Below are positions 1-8,740 of a stretch of 64,000 bases of DNA, in pieces (position 1 is the first letter of the stretch; every line of letters starts with the position of its first letter). Location: assembly GCF_031199965.1 (NCBI RefSeq), contig NZ_CP133605.1, positions 4,186,501 through 4,250,500 on the forward strand, given 5' to 3'. The translations under genes and the position numbers were made by a program. The notes below the pieces were generated by a model. That model saw only the letters and a list, made by a program, of their open reading frames with translations, did no database searches and was not told where the DNA came from. The stretch comes from Paenibacillus sp. D2_2. GTDB lineage: Bacteria; Bacillota; Bacilli; Paenibacillales; Paenibacillaceae.

Positions 1-157
1 ATAGGGTTACCCGGCTAATCTCCGCTTTCTTGACGATATCGACAATCGTGATAGAGATCAGCCCTTTCTCTAATACAAGCTCATAAGCAGCATCCATAAT
101 TTGCTCCCGCCGCGACTGACGCATTAAATCCAATTCCTGCTCCCATTTTGTACCCAA
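1..157 (-). CDS. TetR-family transcriptional regulator, N-terminal part (runs off the window edge)
   Basis: The reverse strand reads from a TTG at 157-155, preceded by an AGGAG site, and gives about 52 residues before the window ends. It contains the typical TetR opening: a basic stretch (RQSRREQIMDAAYELVLEKG), then helix-turn-helix residues (TIVDIVKKAEISRVTL). TetR proteins bind palindromic operators as dimers and release on ligand binding; the ligand-binding part lies outside the window. It is divergent from the oxidoreductase at 504, and two palindromes lie in the shared intergenic region. Autoregulation and repression of that neighbour are inferred. The family call is firm; the ligand is unknown. 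Confidence 0.8.
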   Translation of the reverse strand, partial: MGTKWEQELDLMRQSRREQIMDAAYELVLEKGLISITIVDIVKKAEISRVTL

Positions 158-329
158 GCGAATTCACTCCTATCTATTCTAAATAAGTTCTATGTCCAAT
201 GTTCATAGTGTTTCCATTGCGTAAACAGCCTTTATGCAGATTAGCTTACTCCATCTGGTATCTGAAATCAACTGGATAGAAATAAACCTATTCCCCTACG
301 ACCATGTTCGACATTAATTCCAGATGTGG

Positions 330-388
330 TTGACACTGTGTAAACACCGTAATATGATAACAATATAACAGCGAATTACACAGTGTAA
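330..388 (+). promoter_or_regulatory. Promoter with two palindromic operators upstream of the Gfo/Idh oxidoreductase
   Basis: A near-consensus sigma-A promoter is visible: TTGACA (330-335), a 17-bp spacer and TATGAT (353-358). The -35 hexamer is embedded in the near-palindrome TTGACACTGTGTAAA. A second, perfect palindrome, TTACACAGTGTAA, lies at 376-388 just after the expected start site. The two share the core ACAC-N-GTGT and sit about 43 bp centre to centre. Occupancy of both would block -35 recognition and promoter escape. The divergent TetR gene is the obvious candidate binder (inference). The remainder of 158-503 shows no gene. Confidence 0.7.
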
Positions 389-503
389 ATATACTTTATC
401 TCGTGTATTCCCTATGCTCAATCCAAGTACTTTTTTTCACTCTTATGAACTTATAACATCAACATTTCTGAATGAATGACTATGGACTATGGAGGAGAAT
501 TTT

Positions 504-1769
504 ATGAAAAAGGTTACAGCAGTACTCATCGGAGCGGGAAATCGCGGCGCCCTGGCCTACGCCACCTACGCTTTGGAGCATCCAGATGAGCTTCAATTCG
601 TCGCGATCGCGGAACCGGACCAAGGTCGAAGGGAAGCCTTCCAGAAGGCCCATAACCTCCCGGAATCCGCTTGCTATACCTCGTGGGAGGAGATGCTTCG
701 CGAGCCGAAGCTTGCCGATGCTGCCCTGATCTGTACCCAGGATCAATACCATTTCGACCCGGCGATCAAAGCCTTTGAAACCGGATATCATATCCTTCTT
801 GAGAAGCCTATGTCGACGGACCCTATCGAGGTCGTAAAGTTAGGACAGCATGCCGTTAAATACGAACGCATATTCAACATCTGTCACGTACTGCGTTACA
901 CGGAATTTTTCGGAACGCTCAAAAAAATTATCGAGGACAAAAAAATCGGCGAGCTTGTTTCCATCCAGCATAATGAGAATGTAGCCTACTGGCATCAGGC
1001 TCATAGCTATGTCCGCGGCAACTGGAGGAATTCCAGCGAATCAAGTCCAATGATCCTGGCCAAATCATGCCACGACATGGATATTTTGCTATGGCTGGCC
1101 GGGAGCGATTGCAGAAGCATCTCTTCCTTTGGATCTCTGTCCCATTTCAAGGCCGAAAATGCGCCGCCTCAAGCTGCTGACCGTTGTACAGACAACTGTC
1201 CTCATGCTGAGGAATGCCCGTTCTTTGCCCCAAGATTTTATCTGGCTAATGAAGGCTGGCGCTATGCGTTAACTAATAATGTGAGCGAAGAGGGAACTAT
1301 GAAAGCCCTTCGAGAAGGACCATACGGCCGCTGCGTCTATAAGTGCGATAATGACGTTGTTGATCATCAGGTGGTTAATATTGAATTTGAGAACAATGTA
1401 ACAGCAGCTTTCACCATGTGCGCATTCACGAATGAGTATGCCAGAACGATCAAGCTCATGGGTACTCGTGGAGAGGTGAAGGGCATTATGTCCTTCAATA
1501 AATGTGAAATTGAAGTCACCGATTTCCTCACTGGAAAGAAAGAACTGATCCCTATGGAATCAGGCGTTGACGACCACGGCGGCGGCGACAGCGCACTGAT
1601 TGGCAACTTCACTAAGCTGGTACGCGACGAACGCATCCATGAGGGTCTGTCCTCAGCTAGCGTCTCCGTGCAGAGCCATCTGATGTCCTTCGCGGCGGAG
1701 AAATCGCGGCTCGAGAATCAGGTCGTTGTATTTAAAAACTTTGCAGATGAGATTAAATCTAGAATCTAG
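504..1769 (+). CDS. Gfo/Idh/MocA-family NAD(P)-dependent oxidoreductase
   Basis: A 421-residue protein. The ATG at 504 is chosen over an in-frame ATG at 489 because GGAGGAG at 491-497 sits 6 nt before it. The N-terminal Rossmann fold shows GAGNRG at residues 10-15 and the family EKP motif at 100-102. A histidine in the segment KSCHDMD (about residues 187-193) is in the usual catalytic region. It is longer than the common ~340-residue members and carries an unusual cysteine set (C228, C232, C238, C277, C281) that could bind a metal (inference). Such enzymes oxidise or reduce sugars and inositols. The substrate is unknown, and regulation by the divergent TetR is likely. Confidence 0.85.
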   Translation: MKKVTAVLIGAGNRGALAYATYALEHPDELQFVAIAEPDQGRREAFQKAHNLPESACYTSWEEMLREPKLADAALICTQDQYHFDPAIKAFETGYHILLEKPMSTDPIEVVKLGQHAVKYERIFNICHVLRYTEFFGTLKKIIEDKKIGELVSIQHNENVAYWHQAHSYVRGNWRNSSESSPMILAKSCHDMDILLWLAGSDCRSISSFGSLSHFKAENAPPQAADRCTDNCPHAEECPFFAPRFYLANEGWRYALTNNVSEEGTMKALREGPYGRCVYKCDNDVVDHQVVNIEFENNVTAAFTMCAFTNEYARTIKLMGTRGEVKGIMSFNKCEIEVTDFLTGKKELIPMESGVDDHGGGDSALIGNFTKLVRDERIHEGLSSASVSVQSHLMSFAAEKSRLENQVVVFKNFADEIKSRI

Positions 1770-1834
1770 TATTTTAAAAAAATAGAACCAATGAACTGTA
1801 GCAATAAGAAAAAACAGCGTGATCGCACTTATCA

Positions 1835-1939
1835 AGCGGTCAAAAATGACCGTTAGAGCAAGATAAAAACAGCTTGACATTATTGTCCGTTACAAAGGTA
1901 GAGAACCAAGAGATCGACGCTAACGGTCAATAATGTCCG
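1835..1939. repeat. Three related copies of an intergenic repeat (TAACGGTCAATAATGTC type)
   Basis: Arms at 1876-1892 and 1921-1937 form a 17-bp inverted repeat with one mismatch (TAACGGTCAATAATGTC against its complement). A third related copy at about 1836-1855 folds on itself (CGGTC-AAAAAT-GACCG). The copies lie between the oxidoreductase gene and the convergent surface-protein operon, with no coding sequence. They may be a small dispersed repeat or a weak transcription barrier. Confidence 0.5.
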
Positions 1940-1980
1940 AGTAGTCAGTCAAAAGCATGGGTGTCAACATTTTTGGGCAC

Positions 1981-2033
1981 GCAAAAGGGCGTCTCCAAGT
2001 TGGAAAATCAACTTTGGGGGCGACCCTTTTTGC
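1981..2033. other. Long imperfect hairpin between convergent genes
   Basis: GCAAAAGGG...CCAAGTTG at 1981-2002 pairs with CAACTTTGG...CCCTTTTTGC at 2009-2033, a stem of more than 20 bp with a few mismatches. There is no clean U-tract on either strand, so an ordinary intrinsic terminator is not certain. It lies between the 3' ends of two convergent transcription units and could limit read-through both ways. The rest of 1770-2210 holds no gene I can support. Confidence 0.45.
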
Positions 2034-2210
2034 TTTGCTGCCTTGTTCAGGGGGGGCAATTATCGTTGCAATTAATATTCCGAAGCAGTGTATACTATCC
2101 CCGCTTATAAAAAAACTCCCGGGACTATGCCATCTATGATAATCATAGACGATACGCATGGCCACCAGGAGGAGAATATGATATAAGAGGTTATTTTTTG
2201 TTTACCTATA

Positions 2211-5200
2211 CTACTGCAGCGATTTCAGCACAACCAGCGCAAGATCAGTAATATCAATTATACCATCACCGTTCAAGTCAAACATCCGGTTGCTATCATC
2301 AAGTGGCTTGCCTAATTGCTTGGCAATGAGTGCAACATCCTGAGCATCAACCTTATGGTCTTTGTTAAAGTCTTCTGCTGCGTAACCAAACTGGACACCG
2401 AGCTTCACATCATCAGACATGACATATGATAGCTTGGTGATGTCCGCATTCTTATCCGTAAATAACGATTGTTTACTTACAATCAGATTCGCAGGATCGG
2501 CAAATTGCTTCGACTTCATTGTAATTTGGGCAATGTCTACACTGCCGCCAAGCGCTCGGTCTCCTAACAGAGTGGCAATAATGTTGATCTTACCCTTCGT
2601 ATTATCCTTGTTCCAGCCTAAATAGGCATTCGCAGTCGAGCCCAAGCCGCTGGCCATTTGAACATCAACAACTTCGAAGAGTGCTGGATCAAATTCGAGT
2701 GCTGCCTGCACAGCATACAGGTCAGTAACATCCTTAGCTTGCAAAGTAACGTTAAAGGTGTCACCAACGTTGATCTCACCATTCGCCTTCAGCAGCAAAC
2801 TTCCTGGTGATTGCCCCTCAAAAGTAACATGATCATAGTATCCGATCATCATATTCCATGCTGAAGTAAACAGGCCAATTCGTGCATATACTGCTTGCTC
2901 CGGGGCAACGCCGGTCGCAGAGATATCAACCCATTCTTTTTGCGGCATACCTTTGATCACCGTGCCCACTACTGAACTAACTTGTTTACCTGACTTATCA
3001 TAAAAATATAACATGATGCCTGAATCATCTGTTCTTGTACCTTCAATGAGTCCCTGCTCTATATACAGCTTGGCTGCGGCCGTATATTCGCCACCCCGGA
3101 TCACCGGAATCGGATCGCTTAAGTAGCTGTTTTCACCTATATTACCTTGAACTTTATCAATAACCTTTAGGCTGTGGCCAGGCTCTCCACAATAACTCTG
3201 CTCATCAGAAAGGCTGTACTGAATTTGCTTGGTTGTATCGGCATTGCTCCAACCCGGAATCGATCCATCCGCATTAAGCGGCTCATCGAAGCAGCCGTTT
3301 CTTACCTGGCAACTGCACGCTGGTTGACTCGGTAATTGGAATCATCATTAGCTTCGTGTTATCCGTGTAATATATTTGCTCATGCCCCTCAGCATCCTTT
3401 GCTAGCGTCATGTAGCTCATCTCGAAGTTGCTCGGTGTAAGGGAACGATAATCCAATGTATTCGGATCGATAACGGTCATCCGATTTGCCAATCCAGCAT
3501 AGAGCAGGCCGTCCTCGCCCCAGTGGAAGTAGTATGGACGCCACATTCCGTAATCCTTCACATCAGGATAAATATTCTTCTGCTTCACAATGGAGAGATC
3601 ATTCGGATTCAACGCGAATACAATCCCGTCAACACCGCCCCATAACAAACCGTCTGGACCAAAAGTAAGGCCACTGATCATGCGGTGAGTTCCCAAGTCC
3701 TTTAACGCAGTTAACGGTTTGTGCATCGTCATTGTTTTTTTCTCAATATCCCAGACGAATACTTCAGGATTATTCGTCGGCGGATCCGTGTTCAATCCAC
3801 CATACTTTGTAGTTGAACCATAGATTTTCCCGTCCTTATAGGCAAGGCCTACAATGCTGTGATCTTTGATAATATCACGGTAAACCTGCTTATCACCCGT
3901 AGCTATATCGTAAATGGTGAGCGCTCCGCCCAGTTTACCGTAATCCGGAATCGTCCCGATGAGCAACTTGCCGTCGGCGTACTCCATTTTATAAGGTCTA
4001 TCCTGATCCGACCCAATCTTGAACAGCAGCTTGGGATCGCTCATCTTCCCGCCGGTAATATCTACTTCATAAATGTCTCCACCAGGATATATGCCGTAAT
4101 ACACTTTATTTCCGACAGAGATAATCCCCTCTGCCTGACCGAGCAAGAAGCCTGTGGATTGATTCGTTCTAGGATCAAATACTGCGCCATTTCCACCGGA
4201 TAAGCCGACATATATAATCGTCCATCCGTTCCACGTTCCATGCTGTGAATCGGAATGGGTCCACCCTTGGCTACAACACCTGGCAAATCCTTGCGGATTC
4301 CTTTTTAACGTCCAAGGCCGACAGTTTTCCGTTACCCTGAATTGTAACAATCGTGCGATCCGGGGTTAATTCAGGGTCATTCATATTTACCCAGGCTGCT
4401 CCTCGCAAAGAGGTGGCGAAGCTAATTCCTGTATTTCTTGTCTTCAGCGTCGCTAAATCGACCTCTAGGATACCTCCATGAGCAGGCACATAGGCTTTGC
4501 CGTCTGCAACCGGGATTTGATTATAACTCATGACTCCCTTGCCGCTTACGGGATCAACGCCTATAAATGAATTCTCCCACTTTTGCTCTTTAAGATTATA
4601 GTAGACCATGACAAGACCTGACTCATCTCCGCTAGCTTTGACGAATAGATATTTATCCACTACCGCCATATCATAGGCAAATTGAATCTTCTCATGTTCT
4701 ATGCCTAAGATTCCCGGCACCTCATCAGAGATAACCTCTGAGTTTCCTGTCTTCACGTCCACCTTTACAACTTCGAATGGCAACGCCATACCAGCATAGA
4801 TATATCCATCGACGTAGGCCATGGAGCGGATATAATTATGGCCTGGAAGCAGGGTCCCGTACTCTCTTAATTCCTTGGTCTTTGGATTGTATTGGAACAG
4901 CTTGCCGTTATCATAGGTACCAATATAGACATTCCCATCAGGGTCAGTTGTCATAGACCACACCGATTTCTCGCTGCCCATCACCTTAAGCTTCTGGACT
5001 GACTTGGTCATTGGGGAGTAGCTCCACAGTTCCCCTGTACCCGATGAAGTAATAGCACCAATATAGACAGTTCCATCCGGTGCTATAACATGTCTCCACG
5101 ACTGCGCGACACCGGCCAACTCAAAATCCCGGATCCGCTCATTATTTTTCACATCAATCACATTGAAAACAGCTGGAGTCGTTGAGGCTGTCGTATAAAG

Positions 5201-5416
5201 AACTTGCTTCCCATCTTCGACTCCCATCACACCGTCATTGATCGATACTGAAGTGATCGGATAGCCAAGATTCACTGGTGTTTCAAATTTCATCTTTGAC
5301 AATTTGCTTCCCTGCTCTGAAGCTGCTTGTGCCCATGACGGCAAAAACAAGCCCAGCCCCAGCGCACAGACAAGCAACAAGGCTAATGAACGATTTCTAA
5401 CATTGCGAAAGTTCAT
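2211..5416 (-). CDS. Secreted beta-propeller protein with cohesin and dockerin domains (frameshifted)
   Basis: The frame opens with a Sec signal peptide (AQA-A near residue 31). It continues through about 700 residues of repeated strands of beta-propeller type (for example VYIGAITSSGTGELWSYSP). Then come a carbohydrate-binding-like segment (NGCFDEPLNADGSIPGW), a cohesin-like domain (about 2800-2400) and a C-terminal type I dockerin. The dockerin has two calcium loops, DFNKDHKVDAQD and DLNGDGIIDITD. As given, the frame is broken near 4300, 4210 and 3300. Homology continues across each break, so a single ~1070-residue protein is inferred. The ATG at 5416 overlaps the stop of the upstream gene by 4 nt (ATGA), so translation is coupled. 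Last gene of a three-gene surface operon. Confidence 0.8.
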
Positions 5417-6927
5417 AAACTGCGCCCTCCTTCGTTCTCATCCAGCAGCTTCGTCAAGATCGCATCAGTCAGCATTTCAACATCTGCTTGATCAATTCTA
5501 CCGTCGTTATTTACGTCATATTTCCAGTTATCATTCGTCGCCATCTGACCTACCAGTTTGGCTACGGCCATCACATCATATAGATCGAGCTTACCGTCAC
5601 CGTTCACATCAAGGGAAGCTCTACGGATATAAGTACTCGCACTCTCAGCTTCGAGGCTTATATAAATTTTGTTATTCTGAACGCCATCAATATCTTGAAC
5701 CCCAGAGTCTTCCTGAAGCGTAACATCCACTTTTTCTGCATTTCCAATTACTTTAAACTTGACATTCAGTACTTGCTTATCCTCGCTAACGGAAGATCCC
5801 TCAGGTCTGAGTACCTTAAATTTAAGGACTCCAGGTTCATCATCACTCAATTCTAAAGTTGCTAATCCACCTGCATTAAAATCACTGGCTACGGAAGCAT
5901 CTACAACCTCGAGTGTAGTTGGATCATAGGCCAAGCTTCCAAAGGCGGTCTCTACATCAATCCCACGGGTGAGCAATATCTTAGCTTCAATAAGCTGGTT
6001 TGCTAAGATCCCGGTTGGCATTTGCAAATGCAGAGTGCCTGGCGCCTTTTCTTCCTGTGGCGAGGTTAAAGTAAAGTCATCGTAAAACGCACCGGACTCA
6101 GCCGTAAAATAGTTGGATATCGAAGCGGCTACCCTTGCATATGCCGCAGTAGCTGGGGCAACACCGGTCACTGTTACTCTAGTCCATACCCCAACTTGTC
6201 TTAAATGCACAATGTTCTCGCCATCTTTATCTGTATTTACCTGCTTGCCAGTGGCATCATAGAAGCGCAGCACCAAGCTTGCACCAGCTGCATTTCCCGC
6301 ATTTGGAGCAATATACATCATAGCTGATCCGTTATACGTATATCCGGGTGTGACGGATCGCTCATTACTCTGCAGATAGATTGGCAATGAATTTGATTTG
6401 TCTACCAGCTTCAGACTGGAATTGCCATAATAGCGTACATCCTGCGTTATCTCATAGGATGTTCCGTCATTAGGCGCAAAGAACATGCTCCACCCCGGAA
6501 TCGTCCCATTTGCATTCACCGGCAATTCAAAGCCATTGTTAAAAAGAGGTTCAACAGTATACACCGTCTGGGTCACCGACTCAGCTAATAGATCTACCTC
6601 ACCGTCTTCCGCAGCCTGCGTATCATCTTGCTCATCCACATTCTCTTCAGGTTCAACCCCCTCAGATTCTCCAGTAGGCGCCTCTACGTCATCCCCAGCG
6701 TTCCCATCAGTCATACTGTCAACTCCACCAATCGGTTCCTCTGAGGTACCAAGTTGCGAACTTCCCGCCTGATCATTCTGTCGATCCGCAATCATGTCCA
6801 TCTCCCCTGCAGAAGCCTGAATCGGAGCGGGTACAACCATAAAGGACGGCAGTACAAGCAGTAATGATAATGCTGCAATGCTTCCCATTCTCCCAAGTTG
6901 CTTAAATTTGGAGTTTATCATTCGCAC
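5413..6927 (-). CDS. Secreted cohesin- and dockerin-containing protein
   Basis: An intact protein of about 504 residues. A signal peptide (SLLLVLPSFMVVPAPIQASA) is followed by an acidic low-complexity linker. Next is a CBM-like segment (LFNNGFELPVNANGTIPGW) matching the one in the downstream gene, then a cohesin-like domain (about residues 295-425). A C-terminal dockerin ends the protein, with loops DVNGDGKLDLYD and DVNNDGRIDQAD. Having both cohesin and dockerin, it can in principle be docked and dock others, as an adaptor does (inference). A GTG at 6927 or an ATG at 6921 could start it; AAGGGGG lies just upstream. It starts 9 nt after the upstream SLH gene. Confidence 0.8.
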   Translation of the reverse strand: MRMINSKFKQLGRMGSIAALSLLLVLPSFMVVPAPIQASAGEMDMIADRQNDQAGSSQLGTSEEPIGGVDSMTDGNAGDDVEAPTGESEGVEPEENVDEQDDTQAAEDGEVDLLAESVTQTVYTVEPLFNNGFELPVNANGTIPGWSMFFAPNDGTSYEITQDVRYYGNSSLKLVDKSNSLPIYLQSNERSVTPGYTYNGSAMMYIAPNAGNAAGASLVLRFYDATGKQVNTDKDGENIVHLRQVGVWTRVTVTGVAPATAAYARVAASISNYFTAESGAFYDDFTLTSPQEEKAPGTLHLQMPTGILANQLIEAKILLTRGIDVETAFGSLAYDPTTLEVVDASVASDFNAGGLATLELSDDEPGVLKFKVLRPEGSSVSEDKQVLNVKFKVIGNAEKVDVTLQEDSGVQDIDGVQNNKIYISLEAESASTYIRRASLDVNGDGKLDLYDVMAVAKLVGQMATNDNWKYDVNNDGRIDQADVEMLTDAILTKLLDENEGGRSL

Positions 6928-6936
6928 TTTTCCCCC

Positions 6937-8582
6937 TTAGTTCAATTGCTGAAGCATTTTCCAGATGAATACCGCGGTATCTGCGCGATTTGTCGGTTGT
7001 TTCGGCATAAAGCGGTTCTGTCCAGTACCTGATGCAAGCTGCATCTCTCTGGCCATATTCACGGAATCCCTTGCCCAACTGCTAATCGTCTCATCGTCCG
7101 AAAACTTCTCAGTAGAAACGCCACTGTTGTTCGGGATCAGTTCCAGACTACGCAAGGCATTCATGACGATCACAACCATCTGTTCACGGGTCACCGAATC
7201 GTTCGGTCTGAAGGTGCCATCGTTGAAGCCGTTAATAATGCCGAGCTTATTTAATATAGCTACATCATTGGAATACCACGCCTCTGCTCCTACATCAGAA
7301 TAAGCGGTTTTAGCTTGATTAGCGGAATCAAGCAAATCAAGATTAAGTGCTCTCACGATCATCGAAGAAAATTCAGCGCGGGTCACTTGTTTGCTAGGAG
7401 AAAATAACGTATCTGATGTGCCATTCAAAATATGTCTTGCTGTCAATATCTCAACCGCATATTTGGCTTCTGCATAGATTCCTGCGGTATCCATATACAG
7501 CTTGGAGTATTCCATGATGCGATAAGTGCCCGCCTGCTTCGCGGCAATTGTAAATTTCCCGGCACTAGTCTGATGCACAGCTCCACGTACATAATCCCAG
7601 GTTCCAGAAGTCTCGTTATAATGGTATACGCCTAGCTTGTTAGCATCCCGTCCAGACAACGTATATTCCATCACCGCTATTAGCTGTGCGTTAACAATTT
7701 GAGGAGAATCTATGTTCCATTTATGCAGTGAAGCTACAACGCTCTGAAGCAATGAATCGCATTGAGACAAGTCGGTAGCGGAAATGACGAAGATGGTATC
7801 TACACCTGTTCCCTCTTTACTCACTGGAACTTCGGAAAGCCTTGCAACCGTTGTCTCAGCCGCCTGCAGTAAAGCCTCCTTCTCCACTGCTGATGGCGCG
7901 GATTTCAATCCGTTAAGTAGTGCTTGCAGCTTCTCCGCAGCCTTGGCCGGGTCCTTCTCATTCAAGATATCCTTCGTCGCATCGATAGTATTAGTCGATG
8001 GAGTTACTGGCTTATCACTTGAACCCGTCTGTCCACTACCATAATCCGGCGCCTTATTGTCCTGCTTCGCGATCTTAATAGTTATTGCTTCGCCACCCCC
8101 TGATGTAAGCCCTTTCAAGTCTTTGTATCCTTGTTGATTTGTCCAGCTTTCACTGCTTACTGCTTTAACATTCTGTATTTGAACCGCTACGCTCTGATCC
8201 TTCAGTGCTCTAAAAGTGACATCCGCCAGATGTACTGAAGCTTGTGGGTTAGGCTGCAACTGCTTCCTTGCTAATGGCAAGTAAAGCTCTCCTTTTGCAG
8301 CGTCAATCTGATAAGCATCAAAGGAATCATATTCCTTCCCAGCATTGACACCCTGCACCTGCAAAGCTTGTGCATCATAAGTTAGCACAACCTCAGCAGC
8401 AAATAGATCCTCGAACTGCTCCCGTTAATCTGCAGTTTGAACGTATCTCCGACATGAATATTGCTTACATTGCCGCTGATTGTAATCTTTGAGCTTTCTG
8501 CTGCCCGTACACCAGTACTCCCATAAGTAAATACGGTTGAGCTAAGTAAGATCAGGCATAGGGCAAACATCATTTTTTTCAT
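6937..8582 (-). CDS. SLH-anchored cohesin-domain surface protein (frameshifted)
   Basis: The start is the ATG at 8582 after GAGGGG. A signal peptide (MKKMMFALCLILLSSTVFTYG) precedes a cohesin-like domain (SKITISGNVSNIHVGDTFKLQ, then VVLTYDAQALQVQGV). A helical middle segment follows, then three C-terminal SLH repeats (for example YAVEILTARHILNGTSD, VAILNKLGIINGFNDGTF, VNMAREMQLASGTGQ). SLH repeats bind pyruvylated secondary wall polymer and would hold the protein on the cell surface. A one-base shift near 8413 splits the frame inside the cohesin; adding one T restores NGSSFEDLFAAEVVLTYD. First gene of the operon and the only one with a wall anchor, so it is the probable base of the assembly. 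Confidence 0.82.
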
Positions 8583-8666
8583 CCCAACTTCCCCTCTCTT
8601 CGGTTTGAGCTTGGAATCCATAATCATGAATCTATCAATTCACCCGGTCTATCACCTCCCTTCCCA

Positions 8667-8713
8667 GCCTCGCAAACAGCTTACATTCAACGAAACTTCA
8701 GCTATTGCGAGGC
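8667..8713 (-). promoter_or_regulatory. Strong hairpin in the leader of the SLH-cohesin operon
   Basis: GCCTCGCAA (8667-8675) pairs perfectly with TTGCGAGGC (8705-8713), and the stem extends through AGCT/AGCT, leaving a loop of about 18 nt. It lies 85 nt upstream of the SLH-cohesin start and downstream of the AraC-type gene. No U-tract follows, so it is more likely an mRNA-processing or leader structure than a terminator (inference). Confidence 0.5.
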
Positions 8714-8740
8714 ACTAAGGAGATAATCAAATCAAATTAA

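Noticed and set aside
489..503. Longer start (ATG at 489) for the first oxidoreductase
   Set aside because: The ribosome-binding GGAGGAG lies between the two ATGs and is correctly spaced only for the ATG at 504.
1957..2165. Short open frames on both strands around the hairpin at 2 kb, possible insertion-sequence remnant
   Set aside because: The translations show no transposase motif and no ribosome site. The region is explained better as a hairpin between convergent units.
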